This document shows positions 50,769 to 57,570 of a stretch of DNA of 64,000 nucleotides, piece after piece. The stretch is from Cytophagaceae bacterium (GTDB taxonomy: Bacteria; Bacteroidota; Bacteroidia; Cytophagales; Flexibacteraceae), in contig CANGYH010000001.1 in assembly GCA_947458545.1 (NCBI GenBank), forward strand, positions 62,001-126,000, written 5' to 3'. The translations under genes were made by a program, and so were the position numbers. The first letter of the stretch is position 1. Each line of letters starts with the position of its first letter. The notes under the pieces are model-generated. The model saw only the letters and a list, made by a program, of their open reading frames with translations, made no database searches and was not told the DNA's origin.

Positions 50769-51926
50769 ATGCTGCTAAGACTCGTTTTTCTGCTCGTCCT
50801 TTTTCTGCCTGGCCTGGCACAGGCACAACGCAGCCAAGAGGCCTGGGAGCTGCTCAAAATGCGCCAGCTAGACACGGCCCGGGCCGTGGCAGACTTGGAC
50901 GTTGCCGAAGACCCAGGCAAAACCAGCGCCGAGAGCTGGTATGTGCGCGGTATGATCTACAAGTCTATTTATGACCGCGACGACTACGGCGAGAAGCACC
51001 ACGGCGAGCACATTGACCTAATGGCGTTTGATAGCTACAAGCGGGCCATAGATCTGGATGCTACCCATGCCTACACCACCGGCATACTTGAGGATGTGCT
51101 GGCCCTAACGGAGGACTTCTGCCGCACAGGCCTAGACCTCTTCGAAAAGGGCTACGAAAACCGCAAGCCACACGACCTGGCCGAGGCCGCCAGATACCTG
51201 GATGCCGTGGCTGAGGCCTTTGCCATGCTGGGTCCGCGACAGGTAACCGTCCACAAAAGCCTGCAAGAGTATGGCATAGACAAAAACACGCTGGAGGTTT
51301 GCCGCGCCCTGGCCAAAGACCAGGCAGGCCAGCGCGAGGATGCCGCCCGGATTCTGACGGAGCTGGTAACGGCCAAGTCGTCTGAGCCTGCCGTGTATCT
51401 GTGCCTTAAAGACTATTACCTCTTGCAAGACCGGAAGGGCAAAGCTCTGGAGGTGCTGGAGCGTGGCCGCAAAGCCGCTCCCAAAGACCTGCCCCTGGCC
51501 CTGGCCTACGCCGAGCTATTGGCCGACACCGGCCGCGCTGCCGAAGCCCGTACCCTGGCTACAGGATTGGCCAAAGCCAACCCGCAAGAGGCAGCACCGC
51601 TGGCTACGCTGGGCTTTATAGAAGAGAAGCGCAGCAACCCAGACAAAGCTGAGGCTTATTACCTGCAAGCCATAGAGGTTGAGCCATCTGACTTTATGGC
51701 CAACTTTCGCCTGGGCAAGCTCTACTTTAAACGGGCAGAAGAAGCCAAAGGCCGCAAGGCCACCCAGCTCTACATCCGCGAGCTGCAGCAGCGCTGCATT
51801 GCCTACGCCGAAATTGCTGCCAAGGCAGACCCCAAGCATCCGGGCAACAGCCGAATTCTGCTAGAGCTTTATAATGCGCTCGGCATGGCAGACAAAGCCC
51901 AGCAGCTAAAGCTAGACCTAAACTAG
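50769..51926 (+). CDS. Secreted tetratricopeptide-repeat protein
   Basis: 385 residues from the ATG at 50769 with a signal peptide ending LAQA. The mature protein is helical with TPR units, for example YVRGMIYKSIY, EPAVYLCLKDYYLLQDRKGKALEVLERG, PLALAYAELLADTGRAAEARTLA and PDKAEAYYLQAIEVEPSDFMANFRLG. TPR proteins act as periplasmic scaffolds; no partner can be named. It is divergent from truA. A TACCTTCG box (50731-50738) lies 30 bases before the ATG. Confidence 0.8.
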   Translation: MLLRLVFLLVLFLPGLAQAQRSQEAWELLKMRQLDTARAVADLDVAEDPGKTSAESWYVRGMIYKSIYDRDDYGEKHHGEHIDLMAFDSYKRAIDLDATHAYTTGILEDVLALTEDFCRTGLDLFEKGYENRKPHDLAEAARYLDAVAEAFAMLGPRQVTVHKSLQEYGIDKNTLEVCRALAKDQAGQREDAARILTELVTAKSSEPAVYLCLKDYYLLQDRKGKALEVLERGRKAAPKDLPLALAYAELLADTGRAAEARTLATGLAKANPQEAAPLATLGFIEEKRSNPDKAEAYYLQAIEVEPSDFMANFRLGKLYFKRAEEAKGRKATQLYIRELQQRCIAYAEIAAKADPKHPGNSRILLELYNALGMADKAQQLKLDLN

Positions 51927-52001
51927 GGCCAAAGGCCAAAAAATAGCCCTATGCCAGGTACTGCCTGCGCAATAGCGTAGGAAGGGCCTGTAATTATTGG
52001 C

Positions 52002-52009
52002 TATCTTTG
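52002..52009 (+). promoter_or_regulatory. -7-like box of corA
   Basis: TATCTTTG matches TAnnTTTG, 58 bases before the corA ATG. No TTG at the expected -33 distance. Confidence 0.4.
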
Positions 52010-52067
52010 GCCTGGAACTGGGCTGCGGCGGCCCAACCGGCACCTTGCCTCCCTCCAAAGCCAAGCC

Positions 52068-53018
52068 ATGATCTCTATCTACTACCGCCAACAGGGGCAG
52101 ATACACAAGGCAAGCTCCATTGAGGCGTTGGATAAGATTGAGCCCCTGCAGCTCATCTGGCTTGACCTGAACAACCCCGAGCCCTACGAGAAAAAGCGCA
52201 TCGAGGCCAAGCTAGGCATCGGCCTGCAAGACCTTGAGGAGGCCGAGGAGATCGAGTTCTCTAGCCGCTACCACGAGCTGCCCAATATGGTTATCATCAA
52301 CTCCAACTTTCTGGTGGAGGAGGATGGCAGCTTCGTCAACGAGATCGTCTCGTTCATCCTCAAGAACAACACCCTCATCAGCTACCGCAACGCCGACATT
52401 AAGCCCTTCGGCGAGGCGGTCAAGCGGTTCAAGATCAATGCCAGCCAGTTCCCAGATGGCTTTGCGTTCCTGATTGCCCTCTTCGAGACGCGGATAGACT
52501 TCGACGCCGATACGCTCGAAGACCTGAGCCAGCAGATTACCGACATCTCCAAGCTCATCACGCTCGAAGAAAACCTGTCTGAGGAAGTCCTGCTCGACAT
52601 CACGGCCCTGCAAGAGGCCACCATGACGATCCGCGGTAATATCATTGACAACCAGCGGGTCATCTCGGCCCTGCTGCGGTCAGACTTTGTGCCAGATTCG
52701 GCCTCTACCAAGCTGCGGGTGCTGATCCGAGACATAGGCTCTCTGCTAGACTTTACCAACTTCGCCTTCGAGCGGCTGGAGTTCCTGCAGAACTCTTTCC
52801 TGGGCCGGGTAAACCTGCAGCAGAACCGCATCGTCAAGATCTTTACCGTAGTTACGGTGGTGTTTATGCCACCCACACTCATAGCCAGCATCTACGGGAT
52901 GAACTTCCAGCTCATGCCAGAGCTGAATCTGAAGTGGGGCTACCCCTTTGCCCTCTTGCTGATGTTGGGTAGCTCGCTGGTAACGCTGCTGTACTTCAAG
53001 AAGAAGAACTGGCTCTAG
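52068..53018 (+). CDS. corA: CorA-family magnesium transporter
   Basis: 316 residues. A cytoplasmic alpha/beta domain is followed by long helices that form the funnel and two C-terminal membrane helices. The selectivity signature GMN is at about residues 277-279 (IYGMNFQLMPELNLKW), and the protein ends with basic YFKKKNWL on the cytoplasmic side. It forms a pentameric channel for Mg2+ (also Co2+ and Ni2+). It is a single-gene unit between the TPR gene and pruA. Confidence 0.93.
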   Translation: MISIYYRQQGQIHKASSIEALDKIEPLQLIWLDLNNPEPYEKKRIEAKLGIGLQDLEEAEEIEFSSRYHELPNMVIINSNFLVEEDGSFVNEIVSFILKNNTLISYRNADIKPFGEAVKRFKINASQFPDGFAFLIALFETRIDFDADTLEDLSQQITDISKLITLEENLSEEVLLDITALQEATMTIRGNIIDNQRVISALLRSDFVPDSASTKLRVLIRDIGSLLDFTNFAFERLEFLQNSFLGRVNLQQNRIVKIFTVVTVVFMPPTLIASIYGMNFQLMPELNLKWGYPFALLLMLGSSLVTLLYFKKKNWL

Positions 53019-53068
53019 GCCATTGGCGAGGCCCCTTGGGCAAGCCTGCTTTTTCGCTGGCCAATGCG

Positions 53069-53076
53069 CAACTTTG
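53069..53076 (+). promoter_or_regulatory. -7-like box 5 bases before the pruA start
   Basis: CAACTTTG ends 5 bases before the ATG at 53082, which supports that start over an upstream one within the box. The same box sequence precedes truA. Confidence 0.4.
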
Positions 53077-53081
53077 TTGGC

Positions 53082-54713
53082 ATGAGCCTAGGCACATTCC
53101 ACACACCCATACCCCGCAACGAGCCCGTACAAGACTACCGCCCCGGTAGCCCCGAGCGCGCTGCCCTCAAAGCCGCCCTGGCTGCCCAAAAAGCAGAGGT
53201 GCTAGACGTCCCCATGTACATTGGTGGCCAAGAGGTGCGCACCGGCAAACTGGCCGACTTGCGCCCCCCACACGAGCACAAGCACCTGCTGGGCCGTTTC
53301 CACCAAGGCGACGCCAGCCATGTTGAGCAGGCCATTACCGCAGCGCTGAATGCCAAACCCATGTGGGAGAACCTGCCCTGGGAGCAGCGCGCGGCCATCT
53401 TCTTAAAAGCGGCTGACCTGCTGGCCGGGCCTTACCGTGCCGCCATCAACGCGGCCACCATGCTGGGCCAGAGCAAGAACGCCTACCAGGCAGAGATAGA
53501 CGCCGCATGCGAGATGATTGACTTCTTGCGCTACAACGTAGCCTTTGCCGCCGACATTTACAAGCAGCAGCCCAGCAGCGCCCCCGGCCAGTGGAACCGC
53601 CTGGAGTACCGCCCGCTGGAGGGCTTCGTCTTTGCCCTGACGCCTTTCAACTTCACGGCCATTGCGGGCAACCTGCCCACCAGTGCCGCCCTCATGGGCA
53701 ACACCGTGGTCTGGAAGCCGGCCAACACGCAGATTTACGCCGCGCAACTTCTGATGCGCATCTTCATGGAGGCAGGCCTTCCTGAGGGTGTCATCAACCT
53801 CGTGTATGTAGATGGCCCCACCGCAGGCCAGGTCATCTTAAACCATCCGGACTTTGCCGGTATCCACTTCACCGGATCTACCGGGGTTTTCAACGGCATC
53901 TGGCAGACGGTCGGCCAAAACCTGCACAAGTACAAAAGCTACCCCCGCATCGTGGGCGAGACGGGCGGTAAGGACTTTGTGGTGGCCCACCCCTCGGCCC
54001 ATGTGCAGGCGCTCGTCGTCGGGCTGGTGCGCGGGGCGTTTGAGTACCAGGGCCAGAAGTGCTCTGCCGCCAGCCGGGCCTACATACCGGCCAGCCTCTG
54101 GCCCGCCGTAGAGCAAGGCCTGCGTGCCGAGATGGCCAAGCTCAAAATGGGGTCGGTAGAGGACTTCACCTGCCTCATAAACGCCGTCATTGATGAAAAG
54201 AGCTTCGACAAGCTGGCAGCCGCCATAGACGAGGCCAGGGCCAGTTTCGTGGCCGACGTCCTTATCGGCGGCGGGTACGACAAGAGCCAGGGCTACTTCG
54301 TAGAGCCTACCGTAATACTGGCGCATGATCCGAACTACCGCACCATGTGCGAAGAGCTCTTTGGCCCTGTTCTGACCATTTACGTGTACCAAGATGCCAA
54401 CTGGGCCGACACGCTGCGGTTGGTAGATGAGACGAGCACCTACGCCCTCACGGGTGCCATCTTCAGCCAAGACCGTTACGCCGTAGAAGAGGCCACCAAC
54501 GCCCTGCGCCACGCCGCTGGCAACTTCTATGTGAACGACAAGCCCACGGGCGCCGTAGTGGGCCAACAGCCTTTTGGCGGTGCCCGCAAGTCTGGCACCA
54601 ACGACAAGGCCGGGTCCTACCTAAACCTCCTCCGCTGGGTATCGGCCCGTGCCATCAAAGAGACGTTCGTCTCTCCCACCACGGTAGCCTACCCCTTTAT
54701 GGAGGCGGAGTAG
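53082..54713 (+). CDS. pruA: 1-pyrroline-5-carboxylate dehydrogenase
   Basis: 543 residues from the ATG at 53082. Aldehyde dehydrogenase fold with GETGGKDF (Glu293) and the catalytic Cys327 in GQKCSAASR, and the C-terminal PFGGARKSGTNDKAG substrate loop. Length and motifs fit the stand-alone P5C dehydrogenase that oxidises glutamate-gamma-semialdehyde to glutamate in proline catabolism. No putA-type proline dehydrogenase is adjacent. The gene is followed by the repeat island. Confidence 0.94.
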   Translation: MSLGTFHTPIPRNEPVQDYRPGSPERAALKAALAAQKAEVLDVPMYIGGQEVRTGKLADLRPPHEHKHLLGRFHQGDASHVEQAITAALNAKPMWENLPWEQRAAIFLKAADLLAGPYRAAINAATMLGQSKNAYQAEIDAACEMIDFLRYNVAFAADIYKQQPSSAPGQWNRLEYRPLEGFVFALTPFNFTAIAGNLPTSAALMGNTVVWKPANTQIYAAQLLMRIFMEAGLPEGVINLVYVDGPTAGQVILNHPDFAGIHFTGSTGVFNGIWQTVGQNLHKYKSYPRIVGETGGKDFVVAHPSAHVQALVVGLVRGAFEYQGQKCSAASRAYIPASLWPAVEQGLRAEMAKLKMGSVEDFTCLINAVIDEKSFDKLAAAIDEARASFVADVLIGGGYDKSQGYFVEPTVILAHDPNYRTMCEELFGPVLTIYVYQDANWADTLRLVDETSTYALTGAIFSQDRYAVEEATNALRHAAGNFYVNDKPTGAVVGQQPFGGARKSGTNDKAGSYLNLLRWVSARAIKETFVSPTTVAYPFMEAE

Positions 54714-54958
54714 GCGCTGTGCCCCTAGTCGCGGTATCCCCTAGTGCTGGTCCCGGTCTCCAGACCGGGACCCATCCACAGAAGGCACTGCGGTCTCCAG
54801 ACCGCTGAATGTGGTGGCGTGGGGTTCGGTCTTTGGCACGGGCAGGTATCCGGGCTACGGCTAGCCCGCCCCAGGATGCGGCCGCCTCAGGCTAAAGCCG
54901 TGGGGCTACTAGGATTGCGACGGCTGAAGCCGCCCGCTTTAGCTTCCCATTCACCGAC

Positions 54959-55026
54959 GCTCTCGCCAGCCTCCAGGCTGGTGAGTGGCAGGGTCGGAAG
55001 CGTTCCGCTTCCGCGCCGAAGGCGAA
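54959..55026 (+). repeat. Left arm of a 68-bp inverted repeat
   Basis: The reverse complement of this segment matches 55839-55906 at 61 of 68 positions by eye. Both arms contain the CCAGCCT/AGGCTGG palindrome and the CGCC-GAA-GGCG palindrome. The arms face each other across 812 bases. Confidence 0.85.
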
Positions 55027-55283
55027 GGGCGGCCCTCCCACGTACCCGGCCCGTGTACCTGGTCCCGGTTTGCAACCGGTACCCACCCAAGGTTGCCGGT
55101 TTGCAACCGGCCAGAACGGCAAGCGTCATGTAGGGGCGGACCCGCGTGTCCGCCCGCCTGCGGATGGCGCTTGGGTCAGATATTAGCCGGTACGCTAGTC
55201 CGGCGTCAGCCTAGTTCACCCTAGACTTTAAGTCTAGGGCTACTGCTAAATGCGACGGCTAAAGCCGAACGCTTCTTTTATGC

Positions 55284-55343
55284 TGATTTACAGGACGTTG
55301 GAAAGGATTTTTGTCGTGGAAATGTCGGTGGAAGTGTCGAGTG
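55284..55343 (+). repeat. Unit with TGTCG motifs, copy A
   Basis: Begins TGATTTACAG, then TTTTTGTCG, ATGTCGGTGG and GTGTCGA. It aligns with copies B and C with one single-base shift. Confidence 0.75.
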
Positions 55344-55414
55344 CTTGTCGTTGTAGTGCGGGCTGTTAGCCCGCTAGGCGGATTATGCCCGTAGGTAGGG
55401 GACTTAGCCTAGTT

Positions 55415-55503
55415 GTCGGTTTTTTGGTTAAGGTGTTTTGTATTGATTTACAGGGGTTTGCGTGGAGTTTTTGTCGAGAGATGTCGGTAGGTTTGTCGGG
55501 TGG
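55415..55503 (+). repeat. Unit with TGTCG motifs, copy B
   Basis: An 89-bp unit. It starts with a T-rich GTCGGTTTTTTGGTTA lead, then 29 bases on TGATTTACAG, followed by the TTTTTGTCG, ATGTCGG and TTTGTCG motifs. The last 60 bases match copy C at 41 positions without gaps. Confidence 0.8.
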
Positions 55504-55602
55504 TACGCCAGTCTGAAGACTGCTCGTCCATGGGCGTCACAAGTCATCGCTCCCCTAATCGGGTCGCTAAAGACTTGCGACAGGTTGCCATTAAGACTGT
55601 GT

Positions 55603-55690
55603 GTCTATTTTTTGGTTTTTGGGTTATAGCTTGATTTGCAAGGTGTTGTAAGCGGTTTTTGTCGGAGGTTGTCGGCGGTTTTGTCGAATG
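55603..55690 (+). repeat. Unit with TGTCG motifs, copy C
   Basis: Same order as copy B: T-rich lead, TGATTTGCAA exactly 29 bases later, then TTTTTGTCG, TTGTCGG and TTTGTCG. The motif spacing is conserved although the bases between vary. Confidence 0.8.
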
Positions 55691-55838
55691 TTGGTCTAAG
55701 GGGTGAAATGCCAGGCATAGCCTGGCCGTTAGAGGTTTGAGGGCATAGCCCTCCAACAGCGGGAGGCGGGGGAGCTGCAATTGGGTAAGGTAGAGGGCGG
55801 GTTTTGTGCCTTGGCTTTTTTGTGCCAAGGGACGGTGG

Positions 55839-55906
55839 TTCGCCTTCGGCGCGGTAGCCAGAGGCTTCCGGTCCTGCCACTCACCAGCCTGGAGGCTGGC
55901 GAGAGC
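55839..55906 (-). repeat. Right arm of a 68-bp inverted repeat
   Basis: Partner of 54959-55026 in inverse orientation. The mismatches are clustered at the middle (around 55855-55872), while both ends are identical. Confidence 0.85.
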
Positions 55907-55967
55907 TGTGGGGGCGTAGTATGCTTGAATACGTTCGGCTTTAGCCTGGGGCGGCCTTCTCAACATA

Positions 55968-56000
55968 AAAAAGCCAGCCCTTTTCCAGAGCTGGCTTTTT
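55968..56000 (-). terminator. Bidirectional terminator after the Skp/OmpH genes
   Basis: An 11-bp stem (55968-55978 with 55990-56000) flanked by A5 on one side and T5 on the other, so it works on either strand. It lies 20 bases past the end of the 56021-56734 gene. Confidence 0.85.
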
Positions 56001-56020
56001 GTAGAAAGCCTTCAGCAGGG

Positions 56021-56734
56021 CTACTTCTTGCCCTTCTTGCCGCTGGGGCTGGGGGCGCTGCCGGGTTTGCCGCTGGGGGCAGGTGTATTAGCCTTGGGCG
56101 CAGAAGCACCGGTAGCGTTGGCGGCCGGTTTGGCAGGTTCCTCGTCCTTGAGCTCGGGGTAGCCCAGTTTTTTCAGGACCAGCGGGGTGGCGTCGGCACC
56201 CTCGGCAGCATAAAGCAGCACCTGGTCTGAGTTGAAGATGAAAGTAAAGCCGTTGTCTTTGGCAACGTCGTTGATGGCGGCATAGATTTTATCCAGCTCG
56301 GGCTTCACCAGCTCGCTTTCTTTGTTTTTGAGCTCGCCCTGGGCGTTCTCTTGCAGCGTGCGGATAGACTGCTCCAGGTTGCGCAGTTCGCTCTGCTTGT
56401 CCTGCTTGATGGACTCCATCATTGTCGCCTCGTTCTTTTGGTAGGCGGCAAACTTCTCTTCCAGCTCCTTGATTTTGTCTTGGATGGCTTTCTCGTATTG
56501 TTTGCTGGCTGTCTCTAGCTGGCTTTTGATAACCTTGGTCTGCGGGCTGGCAGCGAGCAGATACTGCACGTTGGTATAACCCAGCTTGATGACACCCGTG
56601 GCGCTAGAGGGGGCCTGGGCTATGGTAGAGGTGGTGGCAGTTGGGGCAGCCTGTAGCGTAGGGGCAGGCGTGCCTTGCTGGGCCAGGGCTGATAGGGCCA
56701 GGCCAAACGTGGCCAGAGTGAGGGTCGCTTTCAT
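56021..56734 (-). CDS. OmpH/Skp-family periplasmic chaperone, Pro/Ala/Lys tail
   Basis: 237 residues with a signal peptide (MKATLTLATFGLALSALAQ). A Skp-like core follows a strand (KLGYTNVQYLL): two long charged helices (about 65-150, EKAIQDKIKELEEKFAAYQK) and the final beta segment TFIFNSDQVLLYAAEG. The C-terminal 45 residues are Pro/Ala/Gly/Lys-rich and disordered, longer than in the family. Skp trimers hold unfolded outer-membrane proteins for BamA. It is downstream of bamA and the paralogous gene at 56898, from which 163 bases separate it. A CATCTTTG box (56837-56830) could start a separate transcript. Confidence 0.88.
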   Translation of the reverse strand: MKATLTLATFGLALSALAQQGTPAPTLQAAPTATTSTIAQAPSSATGVIKLGYTNVQYLLAASPQTKVIKSQLETASKQYEKAIQDKIKELEEKFAAYQKNEATMMESIKQDKQSELRNLEQSIRTLQENAQGELKNKESELVKPELDKIYAAINDVAKDNGFTFIFNSDQVLLYAAEGADATPLVLKKLGYPELKDEEPAKPAANATGASAPKANTPAPSGKPGSAPSPSGKKGKK

Positions 56735-56897
56735 GTTGTGCTTGTTTGCTGCATGGCGCTGGGCGGGTTCTGCAGCAGGCTGGGCCAGGCCCAGCTAAAA
56801 ATCTAAGGGATGAGGTGCTTTTGGCAAGCCAAAGATGCAAACAAATGGGGTGTACTACGGCAACACACGGGATTGGCAACAAGTGCCCGCCAGTGCA

Positions 56898-57539
56898 CTA
56901 CTTGCCTGTAGAGCCGCCACCGCCGCCGCCGGCATTGCCCCCGCCACCCCCAGAGGTAGCCGGAGCACCTTGCTCGCCACGTTTCTTCTTGCCGTCGATG
57001 GTGTCTTTGGGGTCACCCAGGCCGAGCTCTTCCAACACAAAGTCGGTGTAGTCGTGCTTGGGGTCGGTGTAGATCATGACCAGGTCGGCTGACTTGTCGA
57101 ACATGATCTGCACCTTCTTCTTCTTGCAAACCTTCTCTACCGCGTCAAAGACCTTGTCTTGCACAGGCTTGATGAGCTCTTGCTTTTTTAAGAAGTAGAG
57201 CCCCTCAAAGCCAAAAATCTTCTTTTGTTGCTCTTTGGCGGCTTTGTCCTTTTTGTTAATGGCCTCTTGCCGCTCCTTTTTCATCTCCTCGGTCAGCAGC
57301 ACTTCCTCGGCCAGATACTCCTTGCGCAGGCGATCCACCTCGGCGTTCATGCCTTCAATCTCCTTTTGCCAGGTTTGGGTTTGCTTGGTTATCTCGCCCT
57401 GCACGGCCTTGTAGTCTGGCATCTTCTCTAAGATGAACTTAGCATCTATGTAGCCAAACTTCTGGGCCTGAGCTGGGCTGCCTGACCACCCAACGAGCGC
57501 AGCACAGGCAACGGTAATTACGAAACGAAAAAAGCGCAT
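56898..57539 (-). CDS. OmpH/Skp-family periplasmic chaperone, Gly-rich tail
   Basis: 213 residues with a signal peptide ending AQAQ. The Skp core is FGYIDAKFILEKMPDYKAVQGEI at the start, two charged helices (about 45-140) and the C-terminal strand VQIMFDKSADLVMIYTDPKHDYT. It ends in a Gly/Ser-rich tail of about 25 residues. It lies 31 bases after bamA, the usual Bacteroidota order bamA-skp-skp. The two paralogues differ in tail type, which suggests separate roles or partners. Confidence 0.92.
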   Translation of the reverse strand: MRFFRFVITVACAALVGWSGSPAQAQKFGYIDAKFILEKMPDYKAVQGEITKQTQTWQKEIEGMNAEVDRLRKEYLAEEVLLTEEMKKERQEAINKKDKAAKEQQKKIFGFEGLYFLKKQELIKPVQDKVFDAVEKVCKKKKVQIMFDKSADLVMIYTDPKHDYTDFVLEELGLGDPKDTIDGKKKRGEQGAPATSGGGGGNAGGGGGGSTGK

Positions 57540-57570
57540 ACAATCAAGAAGTTAACGCTGCGGCTAGGGC

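Larger units (their letters stand above)
54714..55967. repeat. Gene-free island of palindromes and repeats
   Basis: About 1.25 kb without a credible gene. I count about twenty short inverted repeats with small centres. Families: GGTCT-CC-AGACC (54749-54772, 54790-54805), CGGCT-nn-AGCCG type (54890-54899, 54921-54932, 55256-55267, 55937-55946), CCAGCCT-nn-AGGCTGG (54966-54981, 55884-55899), CCGGTT-TGC-AACCGG (55061-55083, 55095-55111), and singles such as 55134-55155, 55219-55239, 55358-55374, 55509-55522, 55710-55726, 55739-55753 and 55809-55830. The longer reading frames (for example 55544-55966 minus) are made of repeat sequence and look spurious. Confidence 0.85.

Noticed and set aside
54744-55133. 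A 129-residue plus-strand frame (with antisense frames) at the start of the island
   Set aside because: It crosses six or more palindromes and has no protein-like composition; absence of stops is expected in GC-rich repeats.
54959-55906. Possible insertion sequence with terminal inverted repeats
   Set aside because: There is no transposase or other gene between the arms, and I saw no clear target-site duplication.
55544-55966. A 140-residue minus-strand reading frame inside the repeat island
   Set aside because: Its product is made of the palindrome and TGTCG-unit sequence, has no recognisable domain and no start context, so it is treated as a chance frame.
54714-55967. Possible CRISPR array in the repeat island
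   Set aside because: Repeats are of several different sequences, irregularly spaced, with no constant repeat/unique spacer alternation and no cas genes nearby.
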